From positions 6,510,001-6,574,000 of the forward strand of contig OZ316899.1 in assembly GCA_973895155.1 (NCBI GenBank): a DNA stretch of 64,000 nt, written 5' to 3'. Both the position numbers and the translations under genes were made by a program. Position 1 is the stretch's first letter. Each line of letters opens with the position of its first letter. The notes beneath the pieces were generated by a model. The model searched no databases. It worked only from the letters and a program-made list of their open reading frames with translations, and was not told the DNA's origin. Origin of the DNA: Marsupella aquatica (lineage: Eukaryota > Marchantiophyta). Positions 52,231-62,777 of this stretch are shown here, piece after piece.

Positions 52231-52696
52231 TCGTGCAGGTAATAACAGCTGAAGAGAGAGAAATTATTGTATCTCGTGTTGTCTCCTCTACACTCCATTC
52301 CACAATTATTCTCTCTTGTGCGCGCTCTTCATTGGAGTAAAATCAATGGAGGGAGATATTAAAAATCTGGCTCAGCGTCGACCTCACTGAGGCGGATATA
52401 GTGGTCCATCCTGTGCCTATGAGCAATATTTGTTCGGGCGTCATAATTGTGCTTTTCCCCGTGCTTTGCCAATGGTAAGGTTTTCCCCGTGTTGGCGTGT
52501 TTGGACAACTTTTACTGCTCTCTGTGGTTCGGACATTCATGGTCGTGGCTGTTTTGCAAGCTCTGATTCAACAGCAGATTCTGGAATTTCCAAGTAATCA
52601 TCATCAAATAGTCAAGAGCGATACTGGGAAGTCCATGCAATGCGCACAACTGGAGCCCTCAAAGACAGCCACGTTCATGGTTCTCTGGTGCGAACA
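52231..52696 (-). other. Stretch of copia interior without recognisable coding
   Basis: Between the copia integrase and the LINE fragment lie about 470 bp of low coding quality. A 65-codon minus frame (52540-52343) has no motif. By position it should hold the decayed protease or gag end of the copia element. Confidence 0.35.
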
Positions 52697-53133
52697 ATCT
52701 ACGGTAATGGTAATGGTAATGGTAATGTATTATAAGCTCCGGGACCATGAAAGTCAAAGGAGCTGCCACAAAAAGTAAAGTACAATGCAATCAAAGAAAA
52801 GAGCAACCAAAAGAGATTGCTCAGAAGAGGACAACTATGTCCTCAAAGAAACTATGGACCTAGAGAGCCCTGAAAGATTTTCCAAACCTATTCTCCTTTC
52901 CCTATCCACCGCAAAGATATATCTTCCAAGTTGCTGAGGGGGCAGACCAAACAATGCATACAAATCTTTCACCAAGATTTGAGATGCCATCCTAACCCCC
53001 TCATAAAACTTGCAAGCAATGAATACATGATATTCATTCTCTATACTAGAGCTATCACATAGTTGACAAACCCTCTTTTTCCTGTCAATATCCTTCCATC
53101 TCCCTTGTTCTACTTCAATGGATGCCACACAAA
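52697..53133 (-). mobile_element. LINE 3' end fragment, minus strand
   Basis: This is a 5'-truncated LINE of the LINE-B type. The frame 53133-52835 encodes the CCHC end (VCQLCDSSSIENEYHVFIAC) and the last residues (GLPPQQLGRYIFAVDRERR). The 3' UTR ends in TTATAATACATTACC with ATTACC hexamers (plus-strand GGTAAT at 52702-52726). It lies head to head with a second fragment at 53185-53478. Confidence 0.88.
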
Positions 53134-53184
53134 AGACCCTACTGTCTCTCATCCCAGAAGAAAATTGACTCTGTTCTAGACGTT

Positions 53185-53478
53185 GCGTCTCTGCAATTTG
53201 GCATGACATTGTTTGGTCTGCCCCCTCAGCAACTTGGAAGATATATCTTTTCGGTGGATAGGGAAAGGAGAATAGGTTTGGAAAATCTTTCAGGGCTCTC
53301 TAGGTCCATAGGGCTCTCTAGGTCCATAGTTTCTTTGAGGACATAGTTGTCCTCTTCTGAGCAATCTCTTTTGGTTGCTCTTTTCTTTGATTGCATTGTA
53401 CTTTACTTTTTGGCAGCTCCTTTGACTTTCATGGTCCCGGAGCTTATAATACATTACCATTACATTACCATTACCAAA
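53185..53478 (+). mobile_element. LINE 3' end fragment, plus strand
   Basis: A still shorter 5'-truncated copy encodes only TLFGLPPQQLGRYIFSVDRE and the rest of the ORF2 end, then the 3' UTR and an ATTACC/ATTACATTACC tail. It duplicates the phrase CTCTCTAGGTCCATAG, as LINE-B does. Together with 52697-53133 it makes a ~290-bp inverted repeat around a ~50-bp spacer. Confidence 0.88.
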
Positions 53479-53546
53479 AATCCATTAAGATTTTTGGATT
53501 CCAACCTGGCTAGCACAACCCCGATCTGGTGTCTATGTCGGCAATC

Positions 53547-53558
53547 GCTCTGATACCA
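53547..53558 (-). other. Initiator tRNA-Met primer-binding site of a copia element
   Basis: GCTCTGATACCA on the plus strand is the inverse of TGGTATCAGAGC, the standard primer site of plant Ty1/copia elements. It shows that a minus-strand copia LTR lies just to the right, ending at about 53563, and that the interior runs left into the integrase at 52230-51041. Confidence 0.75.
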
Positions 53559-53562
53559 CAAG

Positions 53563-54590
53563 TGCTGGACCTTGCCACCCAGCACCCTCACCAATCCCAG
53601 CACCCCCGCCTAAGTGCCCTTGGTGCCCAAACACCTCCACGGAATACCTCGACAAGCAACCTAGTGCCCCTTGCACCGCCAGCGGCCCCTCCGATACGAA
53701 GCGACACTTGCTCTCCAACTTGACCCCTACTCAATAGTCCTCACTGTCTGCACAAGCAACCAAGCATCTTGGTAAGTAACCCTTCAGGATCTAGATCTAG
53801 ATCTCCCCAAGTCTGGGATCCTGACTCAAGTTCAACAGACATTGGTAAGTAGGTCAGCGATAGGTCCTCCCGGTGCATAAGCCAGAACCAAAACCGACTC
53901 CCACTATTCGTTTAGAACAACTGCTTCCTTGGGCGCGGCCCAGGTTCCCCTTTGTAGTTGTATTGTGATTCTCTTCAATTCTTATGAATGAGTTTTGTGA
54001 AGAATATGCTCATATCATGCTTTGTTTCATATGGAAGTCATGCATGACGTGTTTATTTCTTTTATTCATGTATGTTATACTTGTATAGTGAATGAGAGTA
54101 TTTGGATGTATTGCAATGTGGATTGCTCATGAATTGACTACCTCTTGTATGTCATCATGAGTTTATTTTCTCAAAAAGAGCTTCAAAAATAAGTGGTTCT
54201 CTGATGTTGTCGGTGGCTAATAAATGATTCGGCCTAAACACGCTTAGCACGCGCAGTAGAGGTATCTTAGGTCATAATTATTAACATAACAACAGCATTT
54301 AGGTAGCCATTATGAGTAGGAAATCATTAGTCAATAAGGGGCATTTGTATTCGGGCTGGCGGTGGGTCGCCATTTGCACGCCCGGGTTGCGAGCGTGTAA
54401 TGGGCCCTCCCCTTTCCCCCTTGGGTCCGTATAACAAACTTTTGGAGGCGGCCACTAACACGCGCTGACCCGGACTGGCGGAGTGGCCGGTACACTGCAA
54501 GCGTGAAAGGCTCGGCAACACTTCATCATTGCTACCTTCTCTGAAGCTAACCCCTGTTGGTCACTACTTTATTTTGTTATCTGATATGTG
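53563..54590 (-). repeat. Probable 5' LTR of the minus-strand copia, and unassigned flank
   Basis: The stretch to the right of the primer site begins TGCTGGACC, so the LTR on the minus strand would end GGTCCAGCA. No second copy is available to define its length. A GC-rich part at 54340-54520 has an open frame without motif. I see no gene in these ~1 kb. Confidence 0.4.
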
Positions 54591-54599
54591 CACAGGTCA

Positions 54600-55250
54600 T
54601 AAATAATCTTCTTTTGCAAGTTTTCTACCTGGCTGCCATCAAAATCCATAGGAGCATCTCAACTTATGCGCTCTGCATAGTTAAGGATAAATACCCCACA
54701 ATTTACACTATCTTCTTGTGATGGAAGGCCTGACACTAATGTTCTAGGCCAGTTGTATGCATCTGGTGAGGGCATGCCTCTTTGACTTGCTTCATCCTCG
54801 ATATACCTTGTTAGAGTATACATGAGATACTCATTTCGAGCCTCCCAAAAGTTTCATGATTTCTCCCAAAGCAAATCTAGGAACAACACCTCTTTTTCAG
54901 TTAAATCAATCACTGCCAACACCCAATGCTCCTTGTTTGCCTGGTGGATAGGGACCAATATCCTGTCATAATCAAATATGTTTTCTGTTTTGGTCCATCG
55001 AGCAACATTGGCAAAACAGTATACGGGCGTTGAGAGCAACGTGTAGAATGCTGCGATGAAAAATGCACAATTTGGATAGTCTCTTGATCTCCCTCTAAAC
55101 TACAACAAGGCCAAGTATGCATCGATGATATCTGAATGTAACCATTGAGCTGATGTTCTTCCTTCAGACAAGCATCTCATTGACGCCCTGGTCAACTTGT
55201 AATCTACAAAGTTGAACAGTACTTCCTCGTCTGGGAGCTCTGTGGATTGA
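54600..55250 (-). pseudogene. Ulp1-like cysteine protease (C48 family), broken
   Basis: Right to left, the domain reads ASMRCLSEGRTSAQWLHSDI (near 55190), IIDAYLALL, then after a stop YDRILVPIHQANKEHWVLAV with the catalytic His, VLFLDLLWEKS with the Asp, and after another stop SGLPSQEDSVNCGVFILNYA with the Gln and catalytic Cys (near 54680). The order and spacing match Ulp1/SENP proteases, which process or remove SUMO. All three catalytic residues remain, but two or more stops break the frame. Plant CACTA and Mutator-like elements often carry such domains. It follows the methyltransferase-like gene 55806-57540 on the same strand, and may be its downstream exons. Confidence 0.8.
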
Positions 55251-55805
55251 TATGTGAATACTATGTTGGAAAATTCTTGAGAGCAGACTACTTTAGCAAA
55301 TGACCCAGGTATCCGGGTATTCCCACCACATGCTGCATAGGATTGAACAGCATGGCATTAGGCATCATCTTCATCTGAGCTATAGGTCATAAAAGAAGGG
55401 TGAGCTATCTTGTCACTATTACTGCTGACACTCTCACTTTCATTGTAGTCTACCTCTACTGCTCTATCATCTACAAATCTAGATTTTTGCCTCTTTGTGT
55501 ACTTCTCAGCTACACCCTTGAGCCGTTTGAAGGGGCGTGAATGAACACTCCCCTTCTACGTAAGTTGGTAGGCAAAATCTTTTTGGAGATAAATTTTTGA
55601 TGCTTCCTCCCATGCTTCACGGACTTTGTCCTTGTCCAATGTGTGCCACTATTTGGACTCGATGTTTCTGTAGTGAACTATTGGTTAAGTAGACAGTTTA
55701 AGGTAATACCATAATAATGTGGAACTTCACATTTTTATTGATCCTCACCATGACACAATGTAAATTGCAAACTACCTACAACAAATGGGTTCTTGGATTC
55801 AACGT
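55251..55805 (-). other. Linker between methyltransferase-like and Ulp1 parts
   Basis: About 550 bp with short coding-like pieces on the minus strand, rich in Ser/Asp and Lys, but no motif that I recognise. It could hold an acidic or disordered exon linking the two domains, or introns. Confidence 0.3.
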
Positions 55806-57540
55806 TTACTCACAATCCTGAGCATCCCCACCCTTGCCTTCTATAGCATCCTCCTCTGAATCAAACTCAAGGACCAGCTTCTTCCGCCCTTCAGGCTTCG
55901 TAGTCTCCTTGGCCTCCTCCTTCTTACTCTCCTCGCTCTCCGCCTTGGTCTCATTGCCCTGCTGCGTTGAAAGGAGTTTTGACACCACTGAAGCTGCTGA
56001 CTCACCAAAGTAGTCATGCGCTTCCATCCCAAATACTAGCCGCCCACAATTATTGGCAGCTTTGTAGATAGCACCAAAGTGGACATTCCAAGAAAATATG
56101 ATATCATCGGGACTGGTGATGTGCTCTATGATGCATTGCAAGGTTGCAGGCAATAAGATACCCACCAATTTGTCTCTCACTGCATCATCTTCCTTTGTAA
56201 AATTGGATAGAGCATTGCTCTTTGCTGGGCACAGGTCACCAGTAATTGGCTTCATATGTACATTTGGGAGGGTCACCTCTGTATCTTTCATGGCAAATAT
56301 ATCCAAATGCAGATTTTGAGCTTGTCACATCATGAAAAATAGATTTCCACTTGTTAGCAACACTAATTGCTCAACTTATCCAACATCGGTCCTACCTATC
56401 TCAGAGAGGTTCTCCAAAATGGATCCTGCCTATCTCAGATAGGCTCTTCGACATCCAAGCTACCTATCTCAAAGAGGCTCTCCGACATGGATCCTGCCTA
56501 TCTCAGAGAGGCTTTCCAAGATCCAAGCTACCTATCTCAGAGAGGCTCTCTGAGATGGATCCTACCTATCTCAGAGAGGCTCTCCAAGATCCATGCTACC
56601 TATCTCAGAGAGGCTCTCCGAGATGGATCCTGCCTATCTCAGAGAGGCTTTCCAAGATCCAAGCTACCTATCTCAGAGAGGCTCTCTGAGATGGATCCTA
56701 CCTATCTCAGAGAGGCTCTCCATCTCCATGCTACCTATCTTAGAGAGGCTCTTCGAAATGGATTCTACCTATCTCAGAGAGGCTCTCCAAGATCCATGCT
56801 ATCTATCTCAGAGAGGCTCTCCAAGATCCATGGTACCTATCTCAGAGAGGCTCTCCAAGATGGATCCTACCTATCTTAGAGAGCCTCTCCGAGATCCATG
56901 GTACCTATCTCAGAGAGGCTCTCCGAGATGGATCAGGCTCTTTGAGATTGATCCTACCTATCTCAGAGAGCCTCTCCAAGATCAATGTTACCCATATGGG
57001 AGAGGGTGTCCGAGATGGTAATTGCAGACACATTTTTTAACTATCTCGGAGAGCTTCTACTAGATGACTTCTATTGAAATGCCAAAATTGAAATGAACTT
57101 ACAATTTTTTTGCTTGACGCCATGTAGTAAGGTGTGTCATTCCTAATGGTGAATGAGTCAATATGATCCAACTTCTCAGCCCAGTCAATGTGAAGGTACT
57201 CAAAGATTGAGCCTCTATGGGCAAATGAACCACTGTGCACGATGCACAGGAAACCATTGTTTGTGAGTAGAGAGTCTGTCAATGTCGTCGCCACTTCTAG
57301 GTCACTGAGCCAAAATCTATTCCACACCAAAACATTATTTTCAGTCTATGCTATGCGATAATCTGTCCCTAGCTGAACAAAGATCATATCACAACCATGG
57401 CCCTTAGGTACACCATCAACTATCCAACCTTGTTTTCGCAAGCCAGCCAACTTCAATTTCTTACACTTATCTTGGAATTCCCTCATGAATGGAGGGAGAG
57501 GCAACTTTCCCGTCGTTGGCTAGTATTTTGTCCTTCAGCC
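55806..57540 (-). pseudogene. Second methyltransferase-like gene, with a minisatellite-bearing intron
   Basis: The upstream piece (57540-57037) includes GWIVDGVPKGHGCDMIFVQL, a stop, then VWNRFWLSDLEVATTLTDSL and LLTNNGFLCIVHSGSFAHRG. The layout is that of the middle of a beta-class methyltransferase, but DPPY/F is absent. The downstream piece (56306-55806, open) has NALSNFTKEDD, CIIEHITSPDDIIFSWNVHF and GAIYKAANNCGRLVFGMEAH. The latter fits motif I (VLDPFxGxGTxxxAAxxxGRxxxGxE) with key Asp and Gly residues replaced. An acidic Lys/Glu tail ends at 55806. It looks like a non-catalytic relative of the gene at 47932-49620. The piece between, 56307-57036, is probably an intron. The call rests on pattern, not on a search. 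Confidence 0.5.
56387..57015 (+). repeat. 34-bp minisatellite, about 18 copies
   Basis: The core CTATCTCAGAGAGGCTCTCC recurs every 34 bp, with alternating tails (GAGATGGATCCTGC and AAGATCCAAGCTAC), so the higher-order unit is about 68 bp. Because 34 is not a multiple of three and the unit has no stop in any phase, all three plus frames stay open for over 100 codons. These are not genes. The array lies in the presumed intron of the methyltransferase-like gene on the opposite strand. Confidence 0.92.
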
Positions 57541-57544
57541 AAGA

Positions 57545-58600
57545 AGAACACTCTAGTTTCGCGATTCTGAGCTTGGGGTGAAATTTCACTTCGAGTTGGA
57601 AGGGCAATCGGCTGCGGTTTAAGCTCAGACTTTGCCAGAGCATTGGAAACAGCGATAATGTATCACTGGCAAAGTTAGAGCTGCAACCGACATTGTTTGG
57701 TATGCACTTTAGCATGTGCGATCTGCTCCGTCTCCAGTTTCGCGATTCTGAGCTCGGGGTGAAATTTCACTTCGAGTTGGAAGGGCAATCGGCTGCGGTT
57801 TGAGCTCAGATTTTGCCAGAGCATTGGAAACAGCAAGAATGTATCACTGGCAAAGTAAGAGCTGCAACCGACATCGTTTGATATGCACTTTAGCATGCAC
57901 GATCTGTTACGTCTCCAGTTTTGCAATTCTGAGCTCGGGGCGAAATTTCATTTCGAGTTGGAAGGGCAATCGGCTGCGGTTTGAGCTCAGATTTTGCCAG
58001 AGCATTGGAAACAGCAAGAATGTATCACTGGCAAAGTTAGAGCTGCAACCGACATCGTTTGATATGCACTTTAGCATGCACGATCTGTTACGTCTCTAGT
58101 TTCACGATTCTGAGCTCGGGGCGAAATTTCACTTCGAGTTGGAAGGGCAATCGGTTGCGGTTTAAGCTCAGACTTTGCCAGAGCATTGGAAACAGCGAGA
58201 ATGTATCATTGGCAAAGTTAGAGCTGCAACCGACATCGTTTGGTATGCACTTTAGCATGCGCGATCTGCTACGTCTCCAGTTTCGCGATTCTGAGCTTGG
58301 GGCGAAATTTCACTTCGAGTTGGAAGGGCAATCAGCTTTGGTTTGAGCTCAGATTTTGCCAGAGCATTGGAAACAGCGAGAATGTATCACTGGCAAAGTT
58401 AGAGCTGCAACCGACATCGTTTGGTATGCACTTTAGCATGCACGATCTGCTACGTGTCCAGTTTTGGGATTCTGAGCTTGGGGCGAAATTTCACTTCGAG
58501 TTGGAAGGGCAATCGGCTGCGGTTTGAGCTCAGATTTTGGCAGAGTGTTGCAAACAGCGAGAGTGTATCACTGGCAAAGGTAGAGCTGCAACTGACATCC
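57545..58600 (+). repeat. Tandem ~181-bp monomers at the LINE-B 5' end
   Basis: The landmark TTTCGCGATTCTGAGCT and its variants occur at about 57557, 57739, 57919, 58101, 58282 and 58463, steps of 180-182 bp. Units are highly alike and the first is partial. They directly precede the ORF1 leader, as the promoter monomers of mouse L1 do. Each unit includes a long conserved GC-containing segment that could carry a promoter; no TATA box is obvious. Confidence 0.9.
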
Positions 58601-58664
58601 TCTACTGCTCCCAATTTCTATTTGTCGTCTAAGAGTACATTCTAACAACAGTTTCAGCTTTGTG

Positions 58665-59435
58665 ATGGCAACGGAGGAGATTGCCCATCTCAAGGCTTTG
58701 CTTGAGAAAATCTTAGTTGTGGCTGAAAACTCCGCAATTGAGATTACCACACTCAGCAAGGAGGTGACGGAGCTAAATAATGAGAATGTCAAGCAAAAGA
58801 GGTTGATTAGTGATCTTCGATCTCAAACTCAGGAGAATGGTAAGCAACTCTCATTGCTTGCATCGTGTTTTGGAGACATGGAGAAGAGTATGTGCCCAGA
58901 GAAATCAGTGATACATGAGGCTGTAGGGGAGATTGAGGAGAAGCTCAAAACCTTTGCACAGGCTGCAAAACAATCACATATGGAATTTGTCCAAGCCAAG
59001 GAGGAGGAGAGGAGAGCACTAGAGGAAGAACACAAGAACCAGCATGCAAGAGTCAGCAACTGCAAAATATCAGGCCTTGTTGAGGAGGAGAAGGAAGACA
59101 CCAAGAAGGTAGCAATTTCATTCTTCCAATCTCAGATGAAAGTGCATGACCCTATCATTTTGCAAGCATATAGGATTGGGCAAAAGAAGGGGGACCTTCC
59201 ACGTCCAATCTTGGTGAAGTTTGCAACTGAATTCAAGAAAGCTAGAGTGATGGCTAACAGGAGCATGCTTAAAGGGCTAAGGATTTGGTTGGATGATGAT
59301 CTGACTCCCACACAAGTCCAAGCAAGGAAAATTGAGCTTGAGAAGGTGAGGGTAGCCAAAGACCAAGGATTGGTAGCCTACTTGCGCAATGGACAAGCTG
59401 TTGTTACCAATAAGAAGAGAGTTGTTTCTAAATGA
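58665..59435 (+). CDS. LINE-B ORF1: coiled-coil RNA-binding protein
   Basis: 256 codons from ATG GCA ACG GAG. Residues about 5-130 are coiled coil (EEIAHLKALLEKILVVAENS, LSKEVTELNNENVKQK, KEEERRALEEEHKNQHA). The C-terminal half has NCKISGLVEEEKEDTKKVAI, RPILVKFATEFKKARVMANR and WLDDDLTPTQVQARKIELEK, as in LINE-A ORF1. Role: RNA chaperone of the LINE particle. The ORF ends AAA TGA TGG, and ORF2 continues in the same frame. Confidence 0.87.
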   Translation: MATEEIAHLKALLEKILVVAENSAIEITTLSKEVTELNNENVKQKRLISDLRSQTQENGKQLSLLASCFGDMEKSMCPEKSVIHEAVGEIEEKLKTFAQAAKQSHMEFVQAKEEERRALEEEHKNQHARVSNCKISGLVEEEKEDTKKVAISFFQSQMKVHDPIILQAYRIGQKKGDLPRPILVKFATEFKKARVMANRSMLKGLRIWLDDDLTPTQVQARKIELEKVRVAKDQGLVAYLRNGQAVVTNKKRVVSK

Positions 59436-59456
59436 TGGATCGGGACCTTGAGAGTC

Positions 59457-62400
59457 ATGGCATGGAATGTTTCAGGATTTTCCATAGAAACAGCAATTGG
59501 AGGGGAACCTTTGTTTGAGAATTTTGACATCTTGCTTTTCACGGAGACTTGGGAATATGAGGTAAATGCTCTACCTAGCATTAAAGGCTTTACTTGCATA
59601 CAATCCATCTTCAATGAGAAGAAGACCACACGGGGAAGAGGGTTTGGAGGCATTGCTGTCTACACCAAGAATCAACTTCAACACATCACCTCTATTGAAC
59701 ATGAAGATCCCAGCAAGCAGTTCATGGTGGTGAGACTTCATACCAGAGGTACTCCATCATTTCTGATTGTCACCTACTTTGCTCCCCTTAATATGAATGT
59801 CTATAAGATGGGAATTGCTGATGCACATTATCCATTTCATAGGTTAATCCAAGTCATTCATGATATATCACCACTAGGGGAGACATGGATAGTGGGGGAC
59901 TTTAATGCCAAGGTATCTAATGAACAATTTACTGAAAGTGAGGACTTAGGAACTTTACCTTGGTCATCATGTAGTGAAGAGATACCTTGGGTGAGAGAGG
60001 CTCTTGACACCAGAACAAATGACATGACACGTCACTTTTTGCATTTGGGAGCTTCTTGTAATCTAAGAATATTGAATGGGCTTGAGAGATTTCCCCAATC
60101 ATCTGGTTACACTTTTAGATCTAAACAAGGATGTAGTACCATTGATTACCTTCTTGCCTCACCTACCTCTGCCACTAGAGTGGTTGACTTTCAAATACTT
60201 GATCTACAACCAGAGTCTTCACACTTGCCTTTGTTGTTCCATCTTGACCTGACCACAATCCCAAACAAAGTGCATAGAAAGCCAGTACCCAAACCTCTGT
60301 TTCTAGACCCTGATAGAGAAGTCATCTTCAAAGCCAACTTTGAACATCTTCTCCATACCCTGGATGATCAGATTGAGCTCTCAGAAGTCATAGCACAAGC
60401 AGCAGCCTCTACTTTCTCCACCAAACCCCCTAGAAAGCAAAACATGAAGGCTTGGTTTGACGAGGATTGTGCTAGAGCAAGGATGCAAGCAAGATCACAT
60501 TCAGGGGAAAAGAGACTTTTGGCATTCACTATGTACAAGAACTTCATCAAACACAAGAAGAGGTGCTTCTTGAAGAGTCATCAACAATCACTATGTGAGG
60601 AGTTCATCAAACATCCAAAACGTTTTTGGGAGAGAATGCAATCAGGCAAGACTACTCCCCCCTTGGATCACCAGGACCTGGTAACCTATGTCACATCCTT
60701 GTATTTCTTTCCAGATGCTAGTGGCATGCCTTTGCCCCTTGGGGACACCATTCAGTTTACAGAGAGGGAGGTGAAGGTGCATCTTTCCCACATGCAACAT
60801 GGGAAAGCTAAAGATCTGTTGGGCCTGAACTTGGAGCTTCTTTTGTGGGGAGGACCCTCTTTACTAACAAACTTGGTGCATGAGCTGAATCAAGCAATGG
60901 CTTTAGGTTTACCTAAAGCTTGGATGACCAGAAGAGTGGTGCCTATCTTCAAGGCAGGCAACAAGGACGATGTGCACAACTACAGAACCATCATGGTAGG
61001 CAATACTTTTGCTAAAGTTTTGGGAGGACTACTTGAAGCCAGATTAAGCTCTTGGTTGGAGAGTGAGATGAAAAGGGCACCTTCACAAGCAGGTTTTAGG
61101 AGAGAATTCAGCACTATGGATCACATTCTCTGCTTGAGGGTGTTGTGTGAAAAGGCCAAATCTCCACATAAACCATTATTTTGCTTGTTTGTGGACTTCT
61201 CCAAGGCCTTTGACAAAGTTTCCCGATCCAAGCTTTGGGATAGGATGGTGGAGTTGGAAGTGCCTGAAGAGCTCAGGTTGGCTGTTTCTAAATTGTACCA
61301 AGAAGTGCGCATCAAACTTTCAAAGGAAACCTCTGAAGAAATCTGGAGCACTCTTGGGGTGATCCAAGGTTGTCCTCTCTCACCAACTCTCTTTGGCATC
61401 TTCATTGATCAGCTACACAACATTTTGGAGGAGCATGGTGGAGTTGGCACTCAATTGGGTAGGTTTGTCCTCCAACTTCTTATATTTGCAGATGATGTGG
61501 TCCTACTTGCTCATGCTCAAGAAGCTTTGCAAAGACATCTCACTGCCTTGGAGGAGTTTTGTCAAGCAACAGGGATGGTAGTCAACCTCAAGAAGACCAA
61601 GTGTTTGGGCATTGGCACACGACAAAATCCAGAGCTCTACTTCCAAGGGAATCTGGTGGAATTTGTGAGGACCTACAAATACCTTGGGGTGGAGTTCTCT
61701 CAAAACTTGAGTTGGGCCTCATGTGTAAAATCTAGGGCTGCCAATGGGTACAGAGCTTTTTATGCATTCATGAAAAAATGCAAAAGAGCTGGTCTACACA
61801 CTTGGAGGTTAAGGAAACATCTCTTTGGAGCTTTGGTGAAACCAGTCATTCTTTATGGAGCACCAATTTGGGGAGCAGGTGTGTCTAAATCTGGGTGGCA
61901 ACAGATTGAGGGGCTGCAAAAGCTATTTCTTGAGATGGAGCAAGGATCAAGTCACAAACCCCATATGCACTTACACTTGCAGAGGCAGGCTTGTTTCCTT
62001 TGGAGGTGGAGGCACTCTTCCACACACTCAAATACATCATGCGTGTAAGAGAGTTGGAGGAAAACAGATTTCCTTTTCATGCCTTGCGCTCATCTTCAGC
62101 TAAAGGGTGGTATGCAGATGTGTGCAGGTGGGCCCATGCTTGGGATTTTCCTGAACATGAATGGCCAACACACCCAACCAAGCTAAGAGCAAAACTTGAG
62201 CAAAAGGCTTTGCACAAACTTTGGCATGAACCTAGCCCATGGCAGCAATACTACATGAGAGATGTGAACCCCATGAAGAAGTATCGAGAACAAGAATACT
62301 TATCTAGCACTATCTCAGTACAACTTAGACAACTTATTGCTCAGTATAGACTAAGCTCACACCACCTTGAAGTAGAACAAGGGAGATGGAAGGATATTGA

Positions 62401-62668
62401 CAGGAAAAAGAGGGTTTGTCAACTATGTGATAGCTCTAGTATAGAGAATGAATATCATGTATTCATTGCTTGCAACTTTTATGAGGGGGTTAGGATGGCA
62501 TCTCAAATCTTGGTGAAAGATTTGTATGCATTGTTTGGTCTGCCCCCTCAGCAACTTGGAAGATATATCTTTGCGGTGGATAGGGAAAGGAGAATAGGTT
62601 TGGAAAATCTTTCAGGGTTCTCTAGGTCCATAGGGCTCTCTAGGTCCATAGTTTCTTTGAGGACATAG
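59457..62668 (+). pseudogene. LINE-B ORF2: endonuclease/reverse transcriptase with one frameshift
   Basis: From ATG GCA TGG AAT the frame is open to 62048. It shows endonuclease motifs (WNVSGFSIE, GRGFGGIAVY, WIVGDFNAKV, STIDYLLA) and reverse transcriptase motifs (VPIFKAGNKDDVHNYRTI, QAGFRREFSTMDH, FVDFSKAFDKV, VIQGCPLSPTLF, FADDVVLLA). A one-base loss near 61950 (after LFLEMEQG) throws it out of frame. The correct frame resumes (FPLEVEALFHTL) and runs to 62668 with the CCHC end (VCQLCD, then HVFIAC). Comparison with LINE-A ORF2 makes the frameshift clear. Confidence 0.92.
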
Positions 62669-62777
62669 TTGTCCTCTTCTGAGCAATCTCTTTTGGTTGC
62701 TCTTTTCTTTGATTGCATTGTACTTTACTTTTTGTGGCAGCTCCTTTGACTTTCATGGTCCCGGAGCTTATAATACA

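Noticed and set aside
54327-54521. GC-rich segment as a possible rRNA or tRNA piece
   Set aside because: No conserved rRNA core, and no cloverleaf or TTCGA arm could be found by eye.
56387-57015. CRISPR-like array
   Set aside because: The 34-bp units are contiguous with no unique spacers, in a plant genome.
56351-57021. Three long overlapping plus-strand ORFs (112-170 codons) with repeated ISERLSEMDPAYLREA-like sequence
   Set aside because: They are produced by a 34-bp tandem repeat that has no stop in any frame; the composition is not that of a protein family.
57800-58645. Series of 74-99 codon ORFs with CTLACTICYVSSF in LINE-B and LINE-C
   Set aside because: Each is one reading of the 181-bp monomer and shifts with the repeat; they lie upstream of ORF1 and have no independent start context.
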